A stretch of 64,000 nucleotides of DNA from Haloplasma contractile (GCA_016841945.1 JAENYC010000010.1:1-64000); one strand, 5' to 3'; shown: positions 44,071 through 54,506, counted from the stretch's first letter. Notes: generated by a model not told the origin, from the letters alone. Numbers and translations are program-made.

Positions 44071-47000
44071 CTATCTATTTCTAATCGCATCTATTGGTTT
44101 TTTAAGGGCAATACGATATACAGGGATGAAACTCGCAATTAATGCAACGCCAACACTAACCAAAATCATTAAGAAGAATTGACGAATACCAAAGTTTAAG
44201 AAAGTGATGAGTAAACCATATTGGTTGCGTAGCGAACTATTAATATATATAATTGCGCCAATTGTAACACCTAAAGCTAGTATGAAGTTAATGAGTGCGA
44301 TAATTAAACTTTCACTGAAGAAGATACCAAAAACATCACTACTTCTTGCACCTAAAGCACGTAGTATCCCAATTTCCCGCTTCTTCGCTGCGATACTAGC
44401 TGTAATGAAATTAAATAATAGTAATGCTGAAAATACCGCAAATCCAATACCAATATATAAAAATATTTTGGCTGATTGCTCAATAAAGTCATTGACTTGA
44501 TCCAATAAGAAATTCACCGCATTTTTCATTTCATATTGTGTACCTTCTATACCACTATCATATCTAAACTCTACAATTTTTCTGATTTCACTTTTATCTG
44601 TTGGCATTTGTGCAATAGCCCAACTATATGGACCTGGAGCATATTCATTAAATAAAAGATATAAGGAATCATCAACAATTAAATATTGAAAATCTTTAAA
44701 ATTATGAGCTCCAATCATTTTATCATTAGGTAAAAAGAATCCTACAATAGATATTTCTTTTCCTTTATCTCCTTCTTCATTAATTGGACCATATCGATCT
44801 ATATAACCATATAGTTCATATCCTTCTGTATCAATCATTGATAATAAATCGTGTTCAATAATGATTTCTTTTTTAGCTTCTTGTTCTAGATAACGACCAT
44901 CTAGACCAAATGGATTTTCATAATATCCATCTAATTGTCTAATATACTCATAATAATTATTTATCTTCTCGCCTTCTGTTTCATCTTCATTATCCTTTCC
45001 TACTAATGCTGAAGTGAAGCCTTGCTCATATGCCTCTTGATAATGATTTGAAGCATAGTCTCTTATCCTATCATCAACAGTTTTAAATATTAAATCAGCA
45101 TATGTCCTAATACCAGTCTCTTGATATTCTGCTGGTAATTCTAGTTCGAATAAATTTAATTGTTCTATTGCTTTAATCCCATTAATAAGAGTTTCACCAT
45201 CAGCTAATGATGTTTTATTAGTATCAATCATATAAATTTGATCACTTGTTAAGTCAGATAATTTTGCGATATGACTGATATTATATAAATATTCTCTTTC
45301 TCTGCTTATATGAATATTTCCAAGATTATTTAACGCTATACCGATACTGTCATCTTTTCTTTTATTTTCGATAAATCCAGTATTCACAAAGCCAAGGGCG
45401 TGATATCCAAATCGTATGACAGTATCAAATTCTTGTATCTGAATATAGTCAATAATCCCTGTTTCACCACGTTCTTCTTTTAAATATCCATATCTACCCT
45501 CATTTATTTCAGTATCGATAATTCCGGTAATAGTATAATTTTCTTCATTAATTAATATTTCTTTCCCAATAATGCTTTGCTCAGTAACATTATCCGATTC
45601 TATTTCAATTGTTCTAGAATGATTTTGATAACCTGCAACTTGAAAATGTTCAAAGATATATTTTGTAATCGCTATTTCATCATTTTCTTTTGGTAATTCT
45701 CCACTCAAAGAAAATCCTAAGTCATTTAATAATTCATCAGATATTTCCATAAATCCTGATATTTCTTGTCTATAATAACCTTCATACTTAGAACCTAATT
45801 CACTTGTATCTATTATATTATTCATTATATGAAAACCTTCACTTGTATCCCTATTCTCTGTATAGATTGGATTAAATGATATATCTAATTTTTCTTCAAT
45901 AATATCAATATCTGTATCATACATTGTCGTTTCTCCATACCAAGAATGATTCGACCATTCATCACTATATAATTCTTTTTTTACAAACGAGATGTTTCTA
46001 ACATTACTATCTATTATTGAATTAACAGTTGCATCGACTTTATTATAAGAACCCATTGTATCAGCAAGTCCAAATAAAGTAAATGAAACCATTGATAATA
46101 AAATGGTTAAGAATAACCGAATTGGTTTCCCACGTAATCCACTTGCTCCCACTTTAAATGCATCTTTTATTGGTAATCGAGATTTAATTAATTTAAATGG
46201 GTTCTTTTCATCTAAGGATAATAAACGTTTTGTGTTGGTTGGTTTAAATACTTCCTTATTTCCTGCATCATCAATTCTAGCAAACTTCTTTATATTGCTG
46301 TTAGTATGTTGATCGATTGAAATAATAACATCTTCATTTGATTTTTCTATATATTCATTTATTATATTGATATCTTCTGGTGTTAATTTATATCCTCGTT
46401 TAATATGGATAAAGGAATCATCAACAATATTAACTCCTTCTGATTTTTTTGTTGGCTTTTCTATACTCTTTTCTATATCACTTATGATTTCTCCATCAGA
46501 TAACTCAATAACTCTATCACCATATAATTCTGCATATTCCCTATCATGTGAAACAACAATCACTAATTTATCTTTTGATAGTTTCTGTAATGTGTTAAAA
46601 ACTTGAATTCCTGTTTTACTATCTAATGCGCCAGTTGGTTCATCAGCCAAAATAATTTCAGGATTTTTTACAAGGGCTCGAGCAACCGCCACCCGTTGCA
46701 TTTGCCCTCCTGATAATTCATTAGGTTTTCTTGAACCATATCCAACCATATCAACTTCTTCCATAATACGGTTAATTTCTTCATCTGTTGCCTTTTTACC
46801 TTGTAGTTCAATGGCTAAACCAATATTGGCGCCAACTGTAAATTCTTCCAAAATATTGTATTCTTGAAAGATGAATCCTAGATAAGTATTTCTATAACTA
46901 TCAAAATCGCTTTGTGTGAAATCTTTAGATGATTTTCCTTTTATGATAATTTCTCCACTATCAGCTTGATCTAAACCTCCTAAGATATTTAATAAAGTAG

Positions 47001-47136
47001 ACTTTCCACTTCCTGATTTTCCTAATACAAAAACCATTCCTTTATCTTGAAACTGAAGACTAACATTCTTTAATGCGGTAACTGGTACTCCCTTTTTTGG
47101 TTTATATTTTTTTGTAATATTTCTTATTTCTAACAT
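44071..47136 (-). CDS. MacB-like ABC transporter, ATPase fused to FtsX-type permease
   Basis: In this 1021-residue protein residues 1-230 are the ATPase: GKSGSGKST (Walker A, about 39), [22 protein letters not shown] and the H-loop VVSHD. A linker with a hydrophobic helix near residue 345 leads into a large extracytoplasmic domain (about 370-890, with Asp/Glu/Tyr-rich beta structure). Three C-terminal helices of the FtsX/MacB fold follow ([56 protein letters not shown]). It is a mechanotransmission-type exporter for a peptide, lipid or protein. ATG 47136 follows GAAAGAAGGAGTTATT. Confidence 0.85.
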   Translation of the reverse strand: MLEIRNITKKYKPKKGVPVTALKNVSLQFQDKGMVFVLGKSGSGKSTLLNILGGLDQADSGEIIIKGKSSKDFTQSDFDSYRNTYLGFIFQEYNILEEFTVGANIGLAIELQGKKATDEEINRIMEEVDMVGYGSRKPNELSGGQMQRVAVARALVKNPEIILADEPTGALDSKTGIQVFNTLQKLSKDKLVIVVSHDREYAELYGDRVIELSDGEIISDIEKSIEKPTKKSEGVNIVDDSFIHIKRGYKLTPEDINIINEYIEKSNEDVIISIDQHTNSNIKKFARIDDAGNKEVFKPTNTKRLLSLDEKNPFKLIKSRLPIKDAFKVGASGLRGKPIRLFLTILLSMVSFTLFGLADTMGSYNKVDATVNSIIDSNVRNISFVKKELYSDEWSNHSWYGETTMYDTDIDIIEEKLDISFNPIYTENRDTSEGFHIMNNIIDTSELGSKYEGYYRQEISGFMEISDELLNDLGFSLSGELPKENDEIAITKYIFEHFQVAGYQNHSRTIEIESDNVTEQSIIGKEILINEENYTITGIIDTEINEGRYGYLKEERGETGIIDYIQIQEFDTVIRFGYHALGFVNTGFIENKRKDDSIGIALNNLGNIHISREREYLYNISHIAKLSDLTSDQIYMIDTNKTSLADGETLINGIKAIEQLNLFELELPAEYQETGIRTYADLIFKTVDDRIRDYASNHYQEAYEQGFTSALVGKDNEDETEGEKINNYYEYIRQLDGYYENPFGLDGRYLEQEAKKEIIIEHDLLSMIDTEGYELYGYIDRYGPINEEGDKGKEISIVGFFLPNDKMIGAHNFKDFQYLIVDDSLYLLFNEYAPGPYSWAIAQMPTDKSEIRKIVEFRYDSGIEGTQYEMKNAVNFLLDQVNDFIEQSAKIFLYIGIGFAVFSALLLFNFITASIAAKKREIGILRALGARSSDVFGIFFSESLIIALINFILALGVTIGAIIYINSSLRNQYGLLITFLNFGIRQFFLMILVSVGVALIASFIPVYRIALKKPIDAIRNR

Positions 47137-47266
47137 AATAACTCCTTCTTTCTTGTATATTGACTATTATATAATCTAGTATTTGTCACATTACATAAAC
47201 TAATTTCTATAATAAATGAAAATCATTTGATTTGCAATAAATAATATTAGAAAATAAAAAAGAAAT

Positions 47267-47293
47267 AATCCTCTGCTTAAAGCAGAGGATTTT
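47267..47293 (-). terminator. Terminator of the sugar-ABC/GH3-AraC operon
   Basis: ATCCTCTGCTT / AAGCAGAGGAT is a perfect 11-bp stem followed by a T-rich tail on the minus strand, 25 bases past the stop. Confidence 0.85.
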
Positions 47294-47317
47294 ATTCATA
47301 AGAGGAGATATATAATA

Positions 47318-49189
47318 TTAATCATAATAACTAGAATTATTTCTAAAATACGTAGGTGTTGCCCCAACATTTTTCTTAAATAACTTAACAAAATAGTTAA
47401 TATCAAAATAACCACATAGATTTGCAGCCTCATTTACTCTTAAGTTAGTCGTTAACAATAGGTGTTTTACTTTTGTAATTCTGACTTGATTTAAGTAAGT
47501 GACAAACGTTGTTTTAACATTTTGTTTAAACAAGCGACATAAATGTTCTTTGGTAATTAAAAACTCTTCTGCAACAGATGATAGTGTTAACGGTTTAGAG
47601 TAATTTTCATCTATATATTGAAGTATATGATCAGTGATAAAATTATTAATAGCTTTATGAGTTCTTTTTCTTTTGTCTAATTCAACAGGTAGTTTGCCTT
47701 TAGCTTCACTTCCTTTTAGTACCTTTATTAAAGATTGTATGGATAATTTAGTATATTCATACATACAAATGTGACATTCAGGCAGAACTTGCCCTAATAT
47801 ATCATAAGGTGTTCTTAATGAAATGAGTAGTACCCTTACATCATTTTGAATCAAATTCGCATAAAGAACTTTTTGAACCAATGTTAAGTGTGAATCTGAT
47901 AATGCTAGAATGACTTTCTTACCTTTTACAAAAGATTGAACCTCGCTCACATTAAATTTCTTACTATCAATACTGTAATACGGAATAGAAAATTCTTCTC
48001 CTATTGTCTTTGCGATATCAATATTTTCAACATTTGCATCTTCTGCAAAAGATTGTAGATAGTTCGTAACCCCTACTACAATTGTGTTGTCATCTATTTT
48101 AAATGGTATACCATGAGATATTGTAATACTAGATAGACTTATAGAATCAGCAATTTCTTGATTTTTCTTAACATCGCACTCAATTTCTTTTTCCACACAA
48201 TATTTCTTTTTATACTTTAGTATTCTTTCTATTGATTGATCGATTATTGACATGTTTAGTTTTCCGGATTTAACCGCATCTAAAAGTGCATTTCTCACTG
48301 TTAATTGTCTTCCAAAGGTATGACTCACAATAATAATATTACATGATGCTTGTATGGCGAAAATACTAGCATTATCTAATGAGAAAGCACGAGATAAAGC
48401 CTCCATTTCTAAACAATCTGATACAACTAAACCTTCATAACCTATTTCTTTTCTTAATAAATCTTTGATTATTTTTTGAGAAACAGAAGCAGGAAATCTA
48501 TCATCTAAATGTTTATATAAGATATGTGCAATCATTACCGCATCCGGTATGTCTCCCTCTATGTAGGGAATTAATTCTGTTTTTCTCAATTCTTCAATGC
48601 TTTTATTGACATATGGTAAATCTAAGTGAGAATCAAGACTCACATCACCATGTCCAATAAAGTGTTTATACGTTGCTACAACATTCTCATTTTGAATGGC
48701 TTTACTCATATCACTTGCCAACCGGGATACCACATGAGGATCATCACTAAATGCGCGGATGGCGATTATAGGGTTTTGAGGATTTGTATTAATGTCAACA
48801 ATCGGTGCAAACACCATATTAACACCCAAACTCCTTAGTTCTTGACCTAAGATATGCCCAATTTCACTAGCAGCGTTTGGTCTGTTATAACTTGCTGCGC
48901 CGATTGCCATATGACTTGGAATATTAGTGACCCCATCATATATTCTTCTCACATTGCCACCTTCTTGATCGGTTGCAATAAAAGCGGGTACACCATTGTT
49001 TAGAATCGCAGCTTCTTGAATCTTATTCGTTAATTCTTTTAACTGTTTAGCATCTTTAATATTTCTCGTAAATAATATAATATTACCAAAATGATATTTT
49101 TTAATTAGTTCTACTATATCTTCTGCTTTATCACTTTGCCAACCAATCATCATTAACTGTCCAATTTTTTGTTCTAATGTCATGTTCAT
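47318..49189 (-). CDS. Glycoside hydrolase family 3 (NagZ-type) fused to an AraC-family DNA-binding domain
   Basis: In this 623-residue protein, residues 1-330 are a GH3 beta-N-acetylglucosaminidase-like barrel: FIATDQEGGNVRRIYDG, then KHFIGHGDVSLDSHLDLP (the KHxPGHG/DSH catalytic Asp-His dyad, with Ile for Pro), then VVSDCLEMEAL (the nucleophile Asp). A second alpha/beta domain covers about 350-500. The last 110 residues are an AraC-type tandem HTH (LSSVAEEFLITKEHLCRLFK and NEAANLCGYFDINYFVKLFKK). It is the last gene of an ABC sugar-importer operon. I take ATG 49189 (AAAGGAG 8 bases upstream) rather than the GTG at 49198. It could hydrolyse an imported amino-sugar oligosaccharide and also control the operon. 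Confidence 0.75.
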   Translation of the reverse strand: MNMTLEQKIGQLMMIGWQSDKAEDIVELIKKYHFGNIILFTRNIKDAKQLKELTNKIQEAAILNNGVPAFIATDQEGGNVRRIYDGVTNIPSHMAIGAASYNRPNAASEIGHILGQELRSLGVNMVFAPIVDINTNPQNPIIAIRAFSDDPHVVSRLASDMSKAIQNENVVATYKHFIGHGDVSLDSHLDLPYVNKSIEELRKTELIPYIEGDIPDAVMIAHILYKHLDDRFPASVSQKIIKDLLRKEIGYEGLVVSDCLEMEALSRAFSLDNASIFAIQASCNIIIVSHTFGRQLTVRNALLDAVKSGKLNMSIIDQSIERILKYKKKYCVEKEIECDVKKNQEIADSISLSSITISHGIPFKIDDNTIVVGVTNYLQSFAEDANVENIDIAKTIGEEFSIPYYSIDSKKFNVSEVQSFVKGKKVILALSDSHLTLVQKVLYANLIQNDVRVLLISLRTPYDILGQVLPECHICMYEYTKLSIQSLIKVLKGSEAKGKLPVELDKRKRTHKAINNFITDHILQYIDENYSKPLTLSSVAEEFLITKEHLCRLFKQNVKTTFVTYLNQVRITKVKHLLLTTNLRVNEAANLCGYFDINYFVKLFKKNVGATPTYFRNNSSYYD

Positions 49190-49194
49190 ATTGC

Positions 49195-50037
49195 TCACTC
49201 CTTTACTGCACCAGCTGTTAGACCTTTTATAATATTTTTCTGTAAGAAGAAATAAACAATTATTATAGGAATTGCAATCAAAGCAACTGCTGCAACCATT
49301 AATCCTTGATTAGTTCCACCTTCTTTAGAGCTAATCTCTCTCAACAATGCACTGATTGGCATTTTTCTTCTATCTGTTAAAATAAGCATTTGTAAGAATA
49401 AATCATTATAACTCCATAAAAATACAAATATAGCTGCAGATGAATAGGCAGATTTAGACATTGGTACTGTAATATGTCTCATGACCTGAAATACATTAGC
49501 ACCATCTAAATAAGCTGATTCTGCTACCTCAGTCGGTATATTTTGTATAAATCCAGTCAGTAAAATAGTCGCAAATCCTAAATTCCCAGCCACTTGTGGT
49601 AATATTACGCCTAAATGTGTACCGTGAATTTTAAAACTGACCAACATTTTATATAAAGGAAAAATAGTAGAAAAGATTGGAAACATCATACAGGCAATCA
49701 CTAATGCATAGATTAGTTTTTTACCTTTGAATTGATATCTCGCTAATGCAAATGAACTAAAAGTCGTAATGATTAATACCAAAATAACGACTGAAAATGA
49801 AATAATAAAACTATTTAAATAAGCTTGTAATATATTATATCGTCCTAATATAGCCGATTCATAATTATCAAGTGTAAAAAATTTAATTGGAAGGGAAAAC
49901 GAGTTTCTGATGATTTGATTTTTATCTTTAAAGCTATTTATTAATATCCATATAAAAGGATAAATACAGCCAATCGCCCAAATAGATAATATTGTATAGA
50001 TTAGTCCCTTCGATATTGCTTTTTTCCGATTTCTCAT
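49195..50037 (-). CDS. Sugar ABC transporter permease, MalG type
   Basis: This 280-residue inner-membrane permease has six helices, the EAA loop PTEVAESAYLDGANVFQVMRHITVPMSK and the C-terminal KNIIKGLTAGAVKE tail characteristic of carbohydrate uptake (CUT1) permeases. It is the partner of the 50052 permease and the binding protein 51051. ATG 50037 follows AAAGGGGGAAAACA. Its TGA overlaps the region of the next gene's Shine-Dalgarno site. Confidence 0.9.
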   Translation of the reverse strand: MRNRKKAISKGLIYTILSIWAIGCIYPFIWILINSFKDKNQIIRNSFSLPIKFFTLDNYESAILGRYNILQAYLNSFIISFSVVILVLIITTFSSFALARYQFKGKKLIYALVIACMMFPIFSTIFPLYKMLVSFKIHGTHLGVILPQVAGNLGFATILLTGFIQNIPTEVAESAYLDGANVFQVMRHITVPMSKSAYSSAAIFVFLWSYNDLFLQMLILTDRRKMPISALLREISSKEGGTNQGLMVAAVALIAIPIIIVYFFLQKNIIKGLTAGAVKE

Positions 50038-50051
50038 TGTTTTCCCCCTTT

Positions 50052-50930
50052 CTAAAGATTATGATTATGTCTAAATACGACATTAGCTATTAAACTCATT
50101 AAGACACCAGCAAGTACCATAAACACTGCAAATCCAGCAGCATAGCCAACATCAACTGCATTAAACGCTTTATCATACATATATGTTCCTAAAAAATGCG
50201 TTTTCCCACTTGGGTAACCATTTGGCGAAATAATATATGGAAGATCAAAAACTTTTAATGTACCCGTTATCGCAAGTACAATAACCGTTCTCGTTATATT
50301 TCTTAACATGGGAACTTGAATATGCCTTACTTTTTGAAACCCAGTACAACCATCTATTTCAGAAGCCTCCATAATCTGTTTTGACAATCCAGCTAAGCCC
50401 GTCAAAAATATAACAAAATAAAACCCAATATATTGCCAAATAACAGGACTCACAATAATCGCAAACAAACGGGTAAGATTTTGGGGGTCTTTCCAAAATA
50501 TTTTTTCTTGCCCCAATATTAATAAGATTTGATTAAACATCCCATTATTGTAATCATAAAATAAATTAAACATTAAACCTAATGCAGTAGCTGACACTAC
50601 AATTGGCATAAATAATGTTACTTTAAAAAATGTATTAAATTTCGTAATGGAATTAACAAGTAAGGCTAAACCTAAAGAAATTCCAACTTGAAATATCAAA
50701 ACTAAGCCAACAAGTATTAATGTATTAGTCAATGAACGTATAAAGGTATCGTCATTTAACATCGTTATATAATTGGCTACTCCAATGAAACTAGGATTCC
50801 TATCTAACATGTTATCAAACTCGAAGAAACTGTTTTTTATATTAATGAAGAAGGGATAAAATAAGAATACAAATAAAAATGCTAGCATTGGTATTATCAT
50901 TAAATATGCAATCCATTTTTTTCGATACAT
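50052..50930 (-). CDS. Sugar ABC transporter permease, MalF type
   Basis: The 292-residue permease has six transmembrane helices and the EAA motif SKQIMEASEIDGCTGFQKVRHIQVPMLRN near residue 190. It forms the heterodimeric channel with MalG-type 49195 for import of an oligosaccharide. ATG 50930 has a weak upstream site (AAAGAAAA), and a hairpin terminator (51019-51044) separates it from the binding-protein gene, so its expression should be lower than that of the binding protein. Confidence 0.9.
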   Translation of the reverse strand: MYRKKWIAYLMIIPMLAFLFVFLFYPFFINIKNSFFEFDNMLDRNPSFIGVANYITMLNDDTFIRSLTNTLILVGLVLIFQVGISLGLALLVNSITKFNTFFKVTLFMPIVVSATALGLMFNLFYDYNNGMFNQILLILGQEKIFWKDPQNLTRLFAIIVSPVIWQYIGFYFVIFLTGLAGLSKQIMEASEIDGCTGFQKVRHIQVPMLRNITRTVIVLAITGTLKVFDLPYIISPNGYPSGKTHFLGTYMYDKAFNAVDVGYAAGFAVFMVLAGVLMSLIANVVFRHNHNL

Positions 50931-51018
50931 TTTTCTTTAGTATAATAAATACACACGATATACATGTATTTAATACTCTCCTTTCTAAAGAATTAAGCAA
51001 TGAACTTTTTAAAAAAAT

Positions 51019-51044
51019 AAGGTATTGCATTAAGTGCAATACCT
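51019..51044 (-). terminator. Intra-operon terminator after the solute-binding protein gene
   Basis: A perfect stem, AAGGTATTGCA / TGCAATACCTT, with T-rich flank, lies directly after the SBP stop and before the permease genes. Confidence 0.75.
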
Positions 51045-51050
51045 TGTTTT

Positions 51051-52304
51051 TTATTGCTGGCTTAAGTAATCTTCTAATACATCCCTTATTTCTTCTTCGT
51101 TTCCTGTAATATAATCATTAGCTCCACCAACAAGTACAGAGAATGTACCTGCCTTAGAAGAATCTGATAGTGGTAATGTTGCTCCTACAGTTCTTGCTGT
51201 CATTGAATTCATTGATATTTGTAATTCATTTTGATTTTCTAATTGTACTTCAGGGTCAGCAGGTATTCCACCAGTTTTACAATATTCTTTTACAGCATCA
51301 GTATTAATCATTGATTCAACTAACTCAACAACTAAATCTCTCTTATCAGGATTATCCCATGCTTTTCTTGAAATATAGAATCCTGATGTAAAACCACTTT
51401 GCATATAGACTTCATTTTTTCCACCTTCGCTAGTTGGAATTGCTGGGAATGGCATCATAATTAAATCACTAGCTTTAACATCGGTTGTTTCATCAAAGCC
51501 ACCAGCAAACCAAGAACCATCTAAAATCATCGCTGCGCTACCATCTTTAAAAGATGCTTCTGCTAATGTATGTTCTTGATTACCATTTGTTGGACCAAAC
51601 CATCCAAGTTCAGCAAAATCATTAATTAATGTTAATGCATCAACCCACTCATCTTCATTTGCTTCTAAAGATCCCTTTATATCTGCAAATGCATCTGGAC
51701 CTAGCATACCTAATACTGTGTGTTCAATCCAATAATGAGGAACATCAGTTGCACCAAACGCGAATGGAATTTTACCATTTGAGATTAATTTTTCTGCGAT
51801 ATCATGATAATCTTCCCATGTCCAAACATCTTTTTCTAAGTACGGCGCTAAATCACCTGTAAATAATGTTGTATTAACAAAAACACCTTCAACAAATCCT
51901 TTTAACGGAACTGCATATGGATCCATTACACTTTCTGATATGTTACTCGCAAAATCAGGATATTCTTCTCGAATTTCTTCAATTGATACAACATAATCAT
52001 TACTTACTAATGGCTTGGCTATTTCACCTGTGAAATAAAATAATACATCAGGCTCTACACCACTATAAAATGCAGTAAGAACACTAGTCTTCCAAATCTC
52101 ATCTGAAGTAGCAGAATTATCAGAAATTACGACATCATGTTCTTCTTCAAACTCAGTCAATAAAGCCTCATAAGTTTCAGCATGTGGATCGGTTCCACCA
52201 AACATACTCATTGTTTTAATTTCTACAGTTTTTGAACCTTCACTACATCCAGCTATTAACATAGCTGTAAACAAAATTATAAAAAGCGAAAACAACTTTT
52301 TCAT
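51051..52304 (-). CDS. Extracellular sugar-binding lipoprotein of an ABC importer
   Basis: The 417-residue family-1 solute-binding protein has a signal peptide with lipobox LIAGCSEGSK, cleaved before Cys, then the SBP fold: KTVEIKTMSMFGGTDPHAET at the start, EPDVLFYFTGEIAKPLV, PLKGFVEGVFVNTTLF and SAAMILDGSWFAGGFDETTD, typical of CUT1 binding proteins. ATG 52304 follows GGAGGATAAAC. It probably delivers an oligosaccharide to the permeases 50052 and 49195. No ATPase gene is next to them, as is usual for CUT1 systems that share a MsmK-type ATPase. Confidence 0.9.
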   Translation of the reverse strand: MKKLFSLFIILFTAMLIAGCSEGSKTVEIKTMSMFGGTDPHAETYEALLTEFEEEHDVVISDNSATSDEIWKTSVLTAFYSGVEPDVLFYFTGEIAKPLVSNDYVVSIEEIREEYPDFASNISESVMDPYAVPLKGFVEGVFVNTTLFTGDLAPYLEKDVWTWEDYHDIAEKLISNGKIPFAFGATDVPHYWIEHTVLGMLGPDAFADIKGSLEANEDEWVDALTLINDFAELGWFGPTNGNQEHTLAEASFKDGSAAMILDGSWFAGGFDETTDVKASDLIMMPFPAIPTSEGGKNEVYMQSGFTSGFYISRKAWDNPDKRDLVVELVESMINTDAVKEYCKTGGIPADPEVQLENQNELQISMNSMTARTVGATLPLSDSSKAGTFSVLVGGANDYITGNEEEIRDVLEDYLSQQ

Positions 52305-52316
52305 GTTTATCCTCCC

Positions 52317-52331
52317 TGTAAACGTTTTACA
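52317..52331 (-). promoter_or_regulatory. LacI/CcpA-type operator at the sugar operon transcription start
   Basis: TGTAAACGTTTTACA is an inverted repeat (TGTAAA and TTTACA around a CGT centre), close to the cre consensus but one base longer. It lies between the -10 box and the ribosome site of the binding-protein gene, where a repressor would act. Confidence 0.5.
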
Positions 52332-52336
52332 ATTTA

Positions 52337-52364
52337 AGTATAGCACTTTTTGGTAAATTAACAA
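52337..52364 (-). promoter_or_regulatory. Probable sigma-A promoter of the sugar-ABC/GH3 operon
   Basis: TTGTTA (52359-52364) and TATACT (52337-52342) on the minus strand are separated by 16 bases, with an operator-like repeat just downstream. Confidence 0.5.
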
Positions 52365-52647
52365 TAGTATAATTTTAACATTTATAGTAATATATTAACA
52401 TTTTGATATGTTTTATATCATAAAATACTCAACTTTGAAGATTTTTTAGTATAAAAAAAGAAAAAAATATGATTTTTTTTCTTTCTTTTATATGTATTTG
52501 ATGGCTATACTCTTTTTTCTATTTTACCTTTAATATAAACTTCACAATCTTATTTTTACATCTTACCTTAAAATAGATACGTCTTACAATATAACCCATG
52601 ACATAAAAGCGTATTTTTAATATGATGTAGGTGAAAGGAGTGGACGT

Positions 52648-53583
52648 ATGTCAAATATCATTGAAGTAAAAAGTCTACGTAAATCTTATAAAGAAGTAGA
52701 GGCAGTTAAAGGTATTCATTTTTCTGTTAAAGAAGGTAGTTTTTTTGCCTTTTTAGGAGAAAACGGTGCTGGAAAATCAACCACTATTAATATTATCGCT
52801 TCTTTAATCAAGCAAACATCGGGAGAAGTATATATCAATGGATATCAAGTAGGTAAACAAGATGAGCAAATTAGGAAAGAAATTGGTGTTGTTTTCCAAG
52901 GGAACATGTTGGATAAGTATTTAACTGTCAAAGAAAATCTTGTAAATAGAGGTCTTCTATATGGTCTGTCAAGAAAACAAATTAAAGAAAGAATTACATC
53001 ACTATCCGACAAGATTGGCATAAAGGAAATATTAAATAGACCCTATGGTAACTTAAGTGGTGGACAAAAAAGACGCGCTGATATTGTTCGTGCCCTAATA
53101 AATCAACCTAAAATATTAATCTTAGATGAGCCTACAACAGGTCTTGATCCTTATACAAGAAAATGTGTTTGGGAAACCTTAAAGCAATTGAAAGAAGAAC
53201 AAAATTTAACCATTTTCTTAACAACGCACTATATGGAAGAAGCAGCTGGGTCTGATTACGTGGTTATTATGGATTCAGGATATATAAAGGCAGAGGGCAC
53301 ACCTGAACAATTAAGACTAAAGTATAGCTCAGACCGATTAATCGTATTATCAGATGATACACCCTCTATATCTCAATCATTAAAAACCATGAAATATTCT
53401 TTTAAAATCGATAGGAACAAAATTAATATTTCTTTAAAATCTTCATTTGACGCCATTGATATTGTTTCTATACTTAAAGATAAAATAGAAAGTTTTGAAG
53501 TTCTTAGAGGAAATTTAGAAGATGTATTTATCAATGTGACCGGACGTTCAATTCAAAATAATGAGGTGAATTATTATGAATAA
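52648..53583 (+). CDS. ABC transporter ATP-binding protein
   Basis: The 311-residue ATPase has Walker A GENGAGKST, the signature LSGGQKRRADI, Walker B ILILDEPTTGLDP and the H-loop LTTHYMEEAA, with a C-terminal extension typical of ABC-2 exporters. ATG 52648 follows AAAGGAG. The permease 53576 overlaps its end by 8 bases. It probably exports a drug or lipid and is linked to the LytTR regulator pair downstream. Confidence 0.9.
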   Translation: MSNIIEVKSLRKSYKEVEAVKGIHFSVKEGSFFAFLGENGAGKSTTINIIASLIKQTSGEVYINGYQVGKQDEQIRKEIGVVFQGNMLDKYLTVKENLVNRGLLYGLSRKQIKERITSLSDKIGIKEILNRPYGNLSGGQKRRADIVRALINQPKILILDEPTTGLDPYTRKCVWETLKQLKEEQNLTIFLTTHYMEEAAGSDYVVIMDSGYIKAEGTPEQLRLKYSSDRLIVLSDDTPSISQSLKTMKYSFKIDRNKINISLKSSFDAIDIVSILKDKIESFEVLRGNLEDVFINVTGRSIQNNEVNYYE

Positions 53584-54454
53584 AATATTTAGTTTGACTA
53601 TAAGGAATTTAAAACGTTATTGCCGAGATAAAGGTGCTTTGTTCTTTTCATTTCTAAGTGTGTTTATTGTTGTAGCCTTGTATGTTTTCTTTTTGGCGGA
53701 TATGCAAATAGAAACAATAAAGTCAACCGCTGGAGATATCGCTCATATAGACCAAGTGATATATACTTGGATTTTAGCTGGATTACTCTGTATCCCTGCT
53801 GTGAGTGTTCCTCTTATCATACTAACGTTTAAAGTCGACGATGTGGTAGATGGTGTACAGGATGATTTATATGTGACACCCATTAATCGTACTTGTATTA
53901 TGTTTGGATACGTTTTAGCTGCATTAGTTGCAGGTTTAATTATGACTTTTCTTACCTTAATTATAGGAGAACTCTTTATTCTATCAAAAGGTGGTACCAT
54001 TTTATCTTTTACATCTACACTAAAAGTAATGGGAATCTTAAGTCTTATCATATTTGCCTTTTCTGGTTTTTCCTTCTTTATTATATTACCATTAAAAACA
54101 AGTTCTTCCTTAATGGTGATTAATACAATCCTTAACACTTTAATTGGTTTTTTTGCTGGATTATATGTACCTATTGGCTTTTTATCAGAAGGCATCGGCA
54201 ATGTAATTAAGATTTTTCCTCTGTCACATGGTGCCAGTTTACTTCGTCAAATCATAATGAAAACAACCATGCAAGAAGCTTTTCACTCTGTCCCTGAGAA
54301 AATCAGTTCTGCTATTAGAAAAGATTATGGCATCGACTTAGTCATTGGAAATCATCTTTTTACTTCTTATGAAATGATTTTTGTATTAGTAGTATTTTGC
54401 CTTATCTTTTATGCTGGTTCTACCTTATTTTTGAAGAAATATAAAAGAAAATAA
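53576..54454 (+). CDS. ABC-2 transporter permease
   Basis: The 292-residue protein has six transmembrane helices. Between helices 1 and 2 is a long exterior segment (DMQIETIKSTAGDIAHIDQVIYTWI). LKTSSSLMVINTILNTLIGFFAGLYVPIGFL and IKIFPLSHGASLLRQIIM are ABC-2 motif regions. It pairs with the 52648 ATPase and is followed after 52 bases by the LytTR gene. ATG 53576 is preceded by GAGGTGAATTATT. Confidence 0.9.
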   Translation: MNKIFSLTIRNLKRYCRDKGALFFSFLSVFIVVALYVFFLADMQIETIKSTAGDIAHIDQVIYTWILAGLLCIPAVSVPLIILTFKVDDVVDGVQDDLYVTPINRTCIMFGYVLAALVAGLIMTFLTLIIGELFILSKGGTILSFTSTLKVMGILSLIIFAFSGFSFFIILPLKTSSSLMVINTILNTLIGFFAGLYVPIGFLSEGIGNVIKIFPLSHGASLLRQIIMKTTMQEAFHSVPEKISSAIRKDYGIDLVIGNHLFTSYEMIFVLVVFCLIFYAGSTLFLKKYKRK

Positions 54455-54458
54455 TATT

Positions 54459-54488
54459 TTGACACTATATAAATCCTCATGCTACAAT
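54459..54488 (+). promoter_or_regulatory. Promoter of the LytTR-DUF3021 genes
   Basis: TTGACA (54459-54464) and TACAAT (54483-54488) are 18 bases apart, between the exporter permease stop and the LytTR gene, giving the regulator its own promoter. Confidence 0.6.
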
Positions 54489-54506
54489 ACAATTGAGGTG
54501 TAGGCC

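Larger units (their letters stand above)
52305..52647. other. Divergent intergenic region of the sugar operon and the ABC exporter
   Basis: This AT-rich 343-bp gap holds the sugar operon promoter and operator on its left. A poly-A/poly-T imperfect repeat lies near 52453-52492 (AAAAGAAAAAAAT / ATTTTTTTTCTTT), and the start region of the plus-strand exporter operon lies on the right. I see no ORF and no recognisable riboswitch. Confidence 0.6.

Noticed and set aside
44204-46606. Plus-strand ORFs within the MacB-like gene
   Set aside because: They are antisense frames of a long gene with clear ABC motifs.
50842-51109. Short ORFs on both strands around the MalF-type start
   Set aside because: They overlap the intra-operon terminator and the permease start, and show no conserved features.
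52453-52492. Poly-A/poly-T imperfect repeat as a terminator
   Set aside because: It contains almost only A and T, so the stem is weak and no gene ends next to it.
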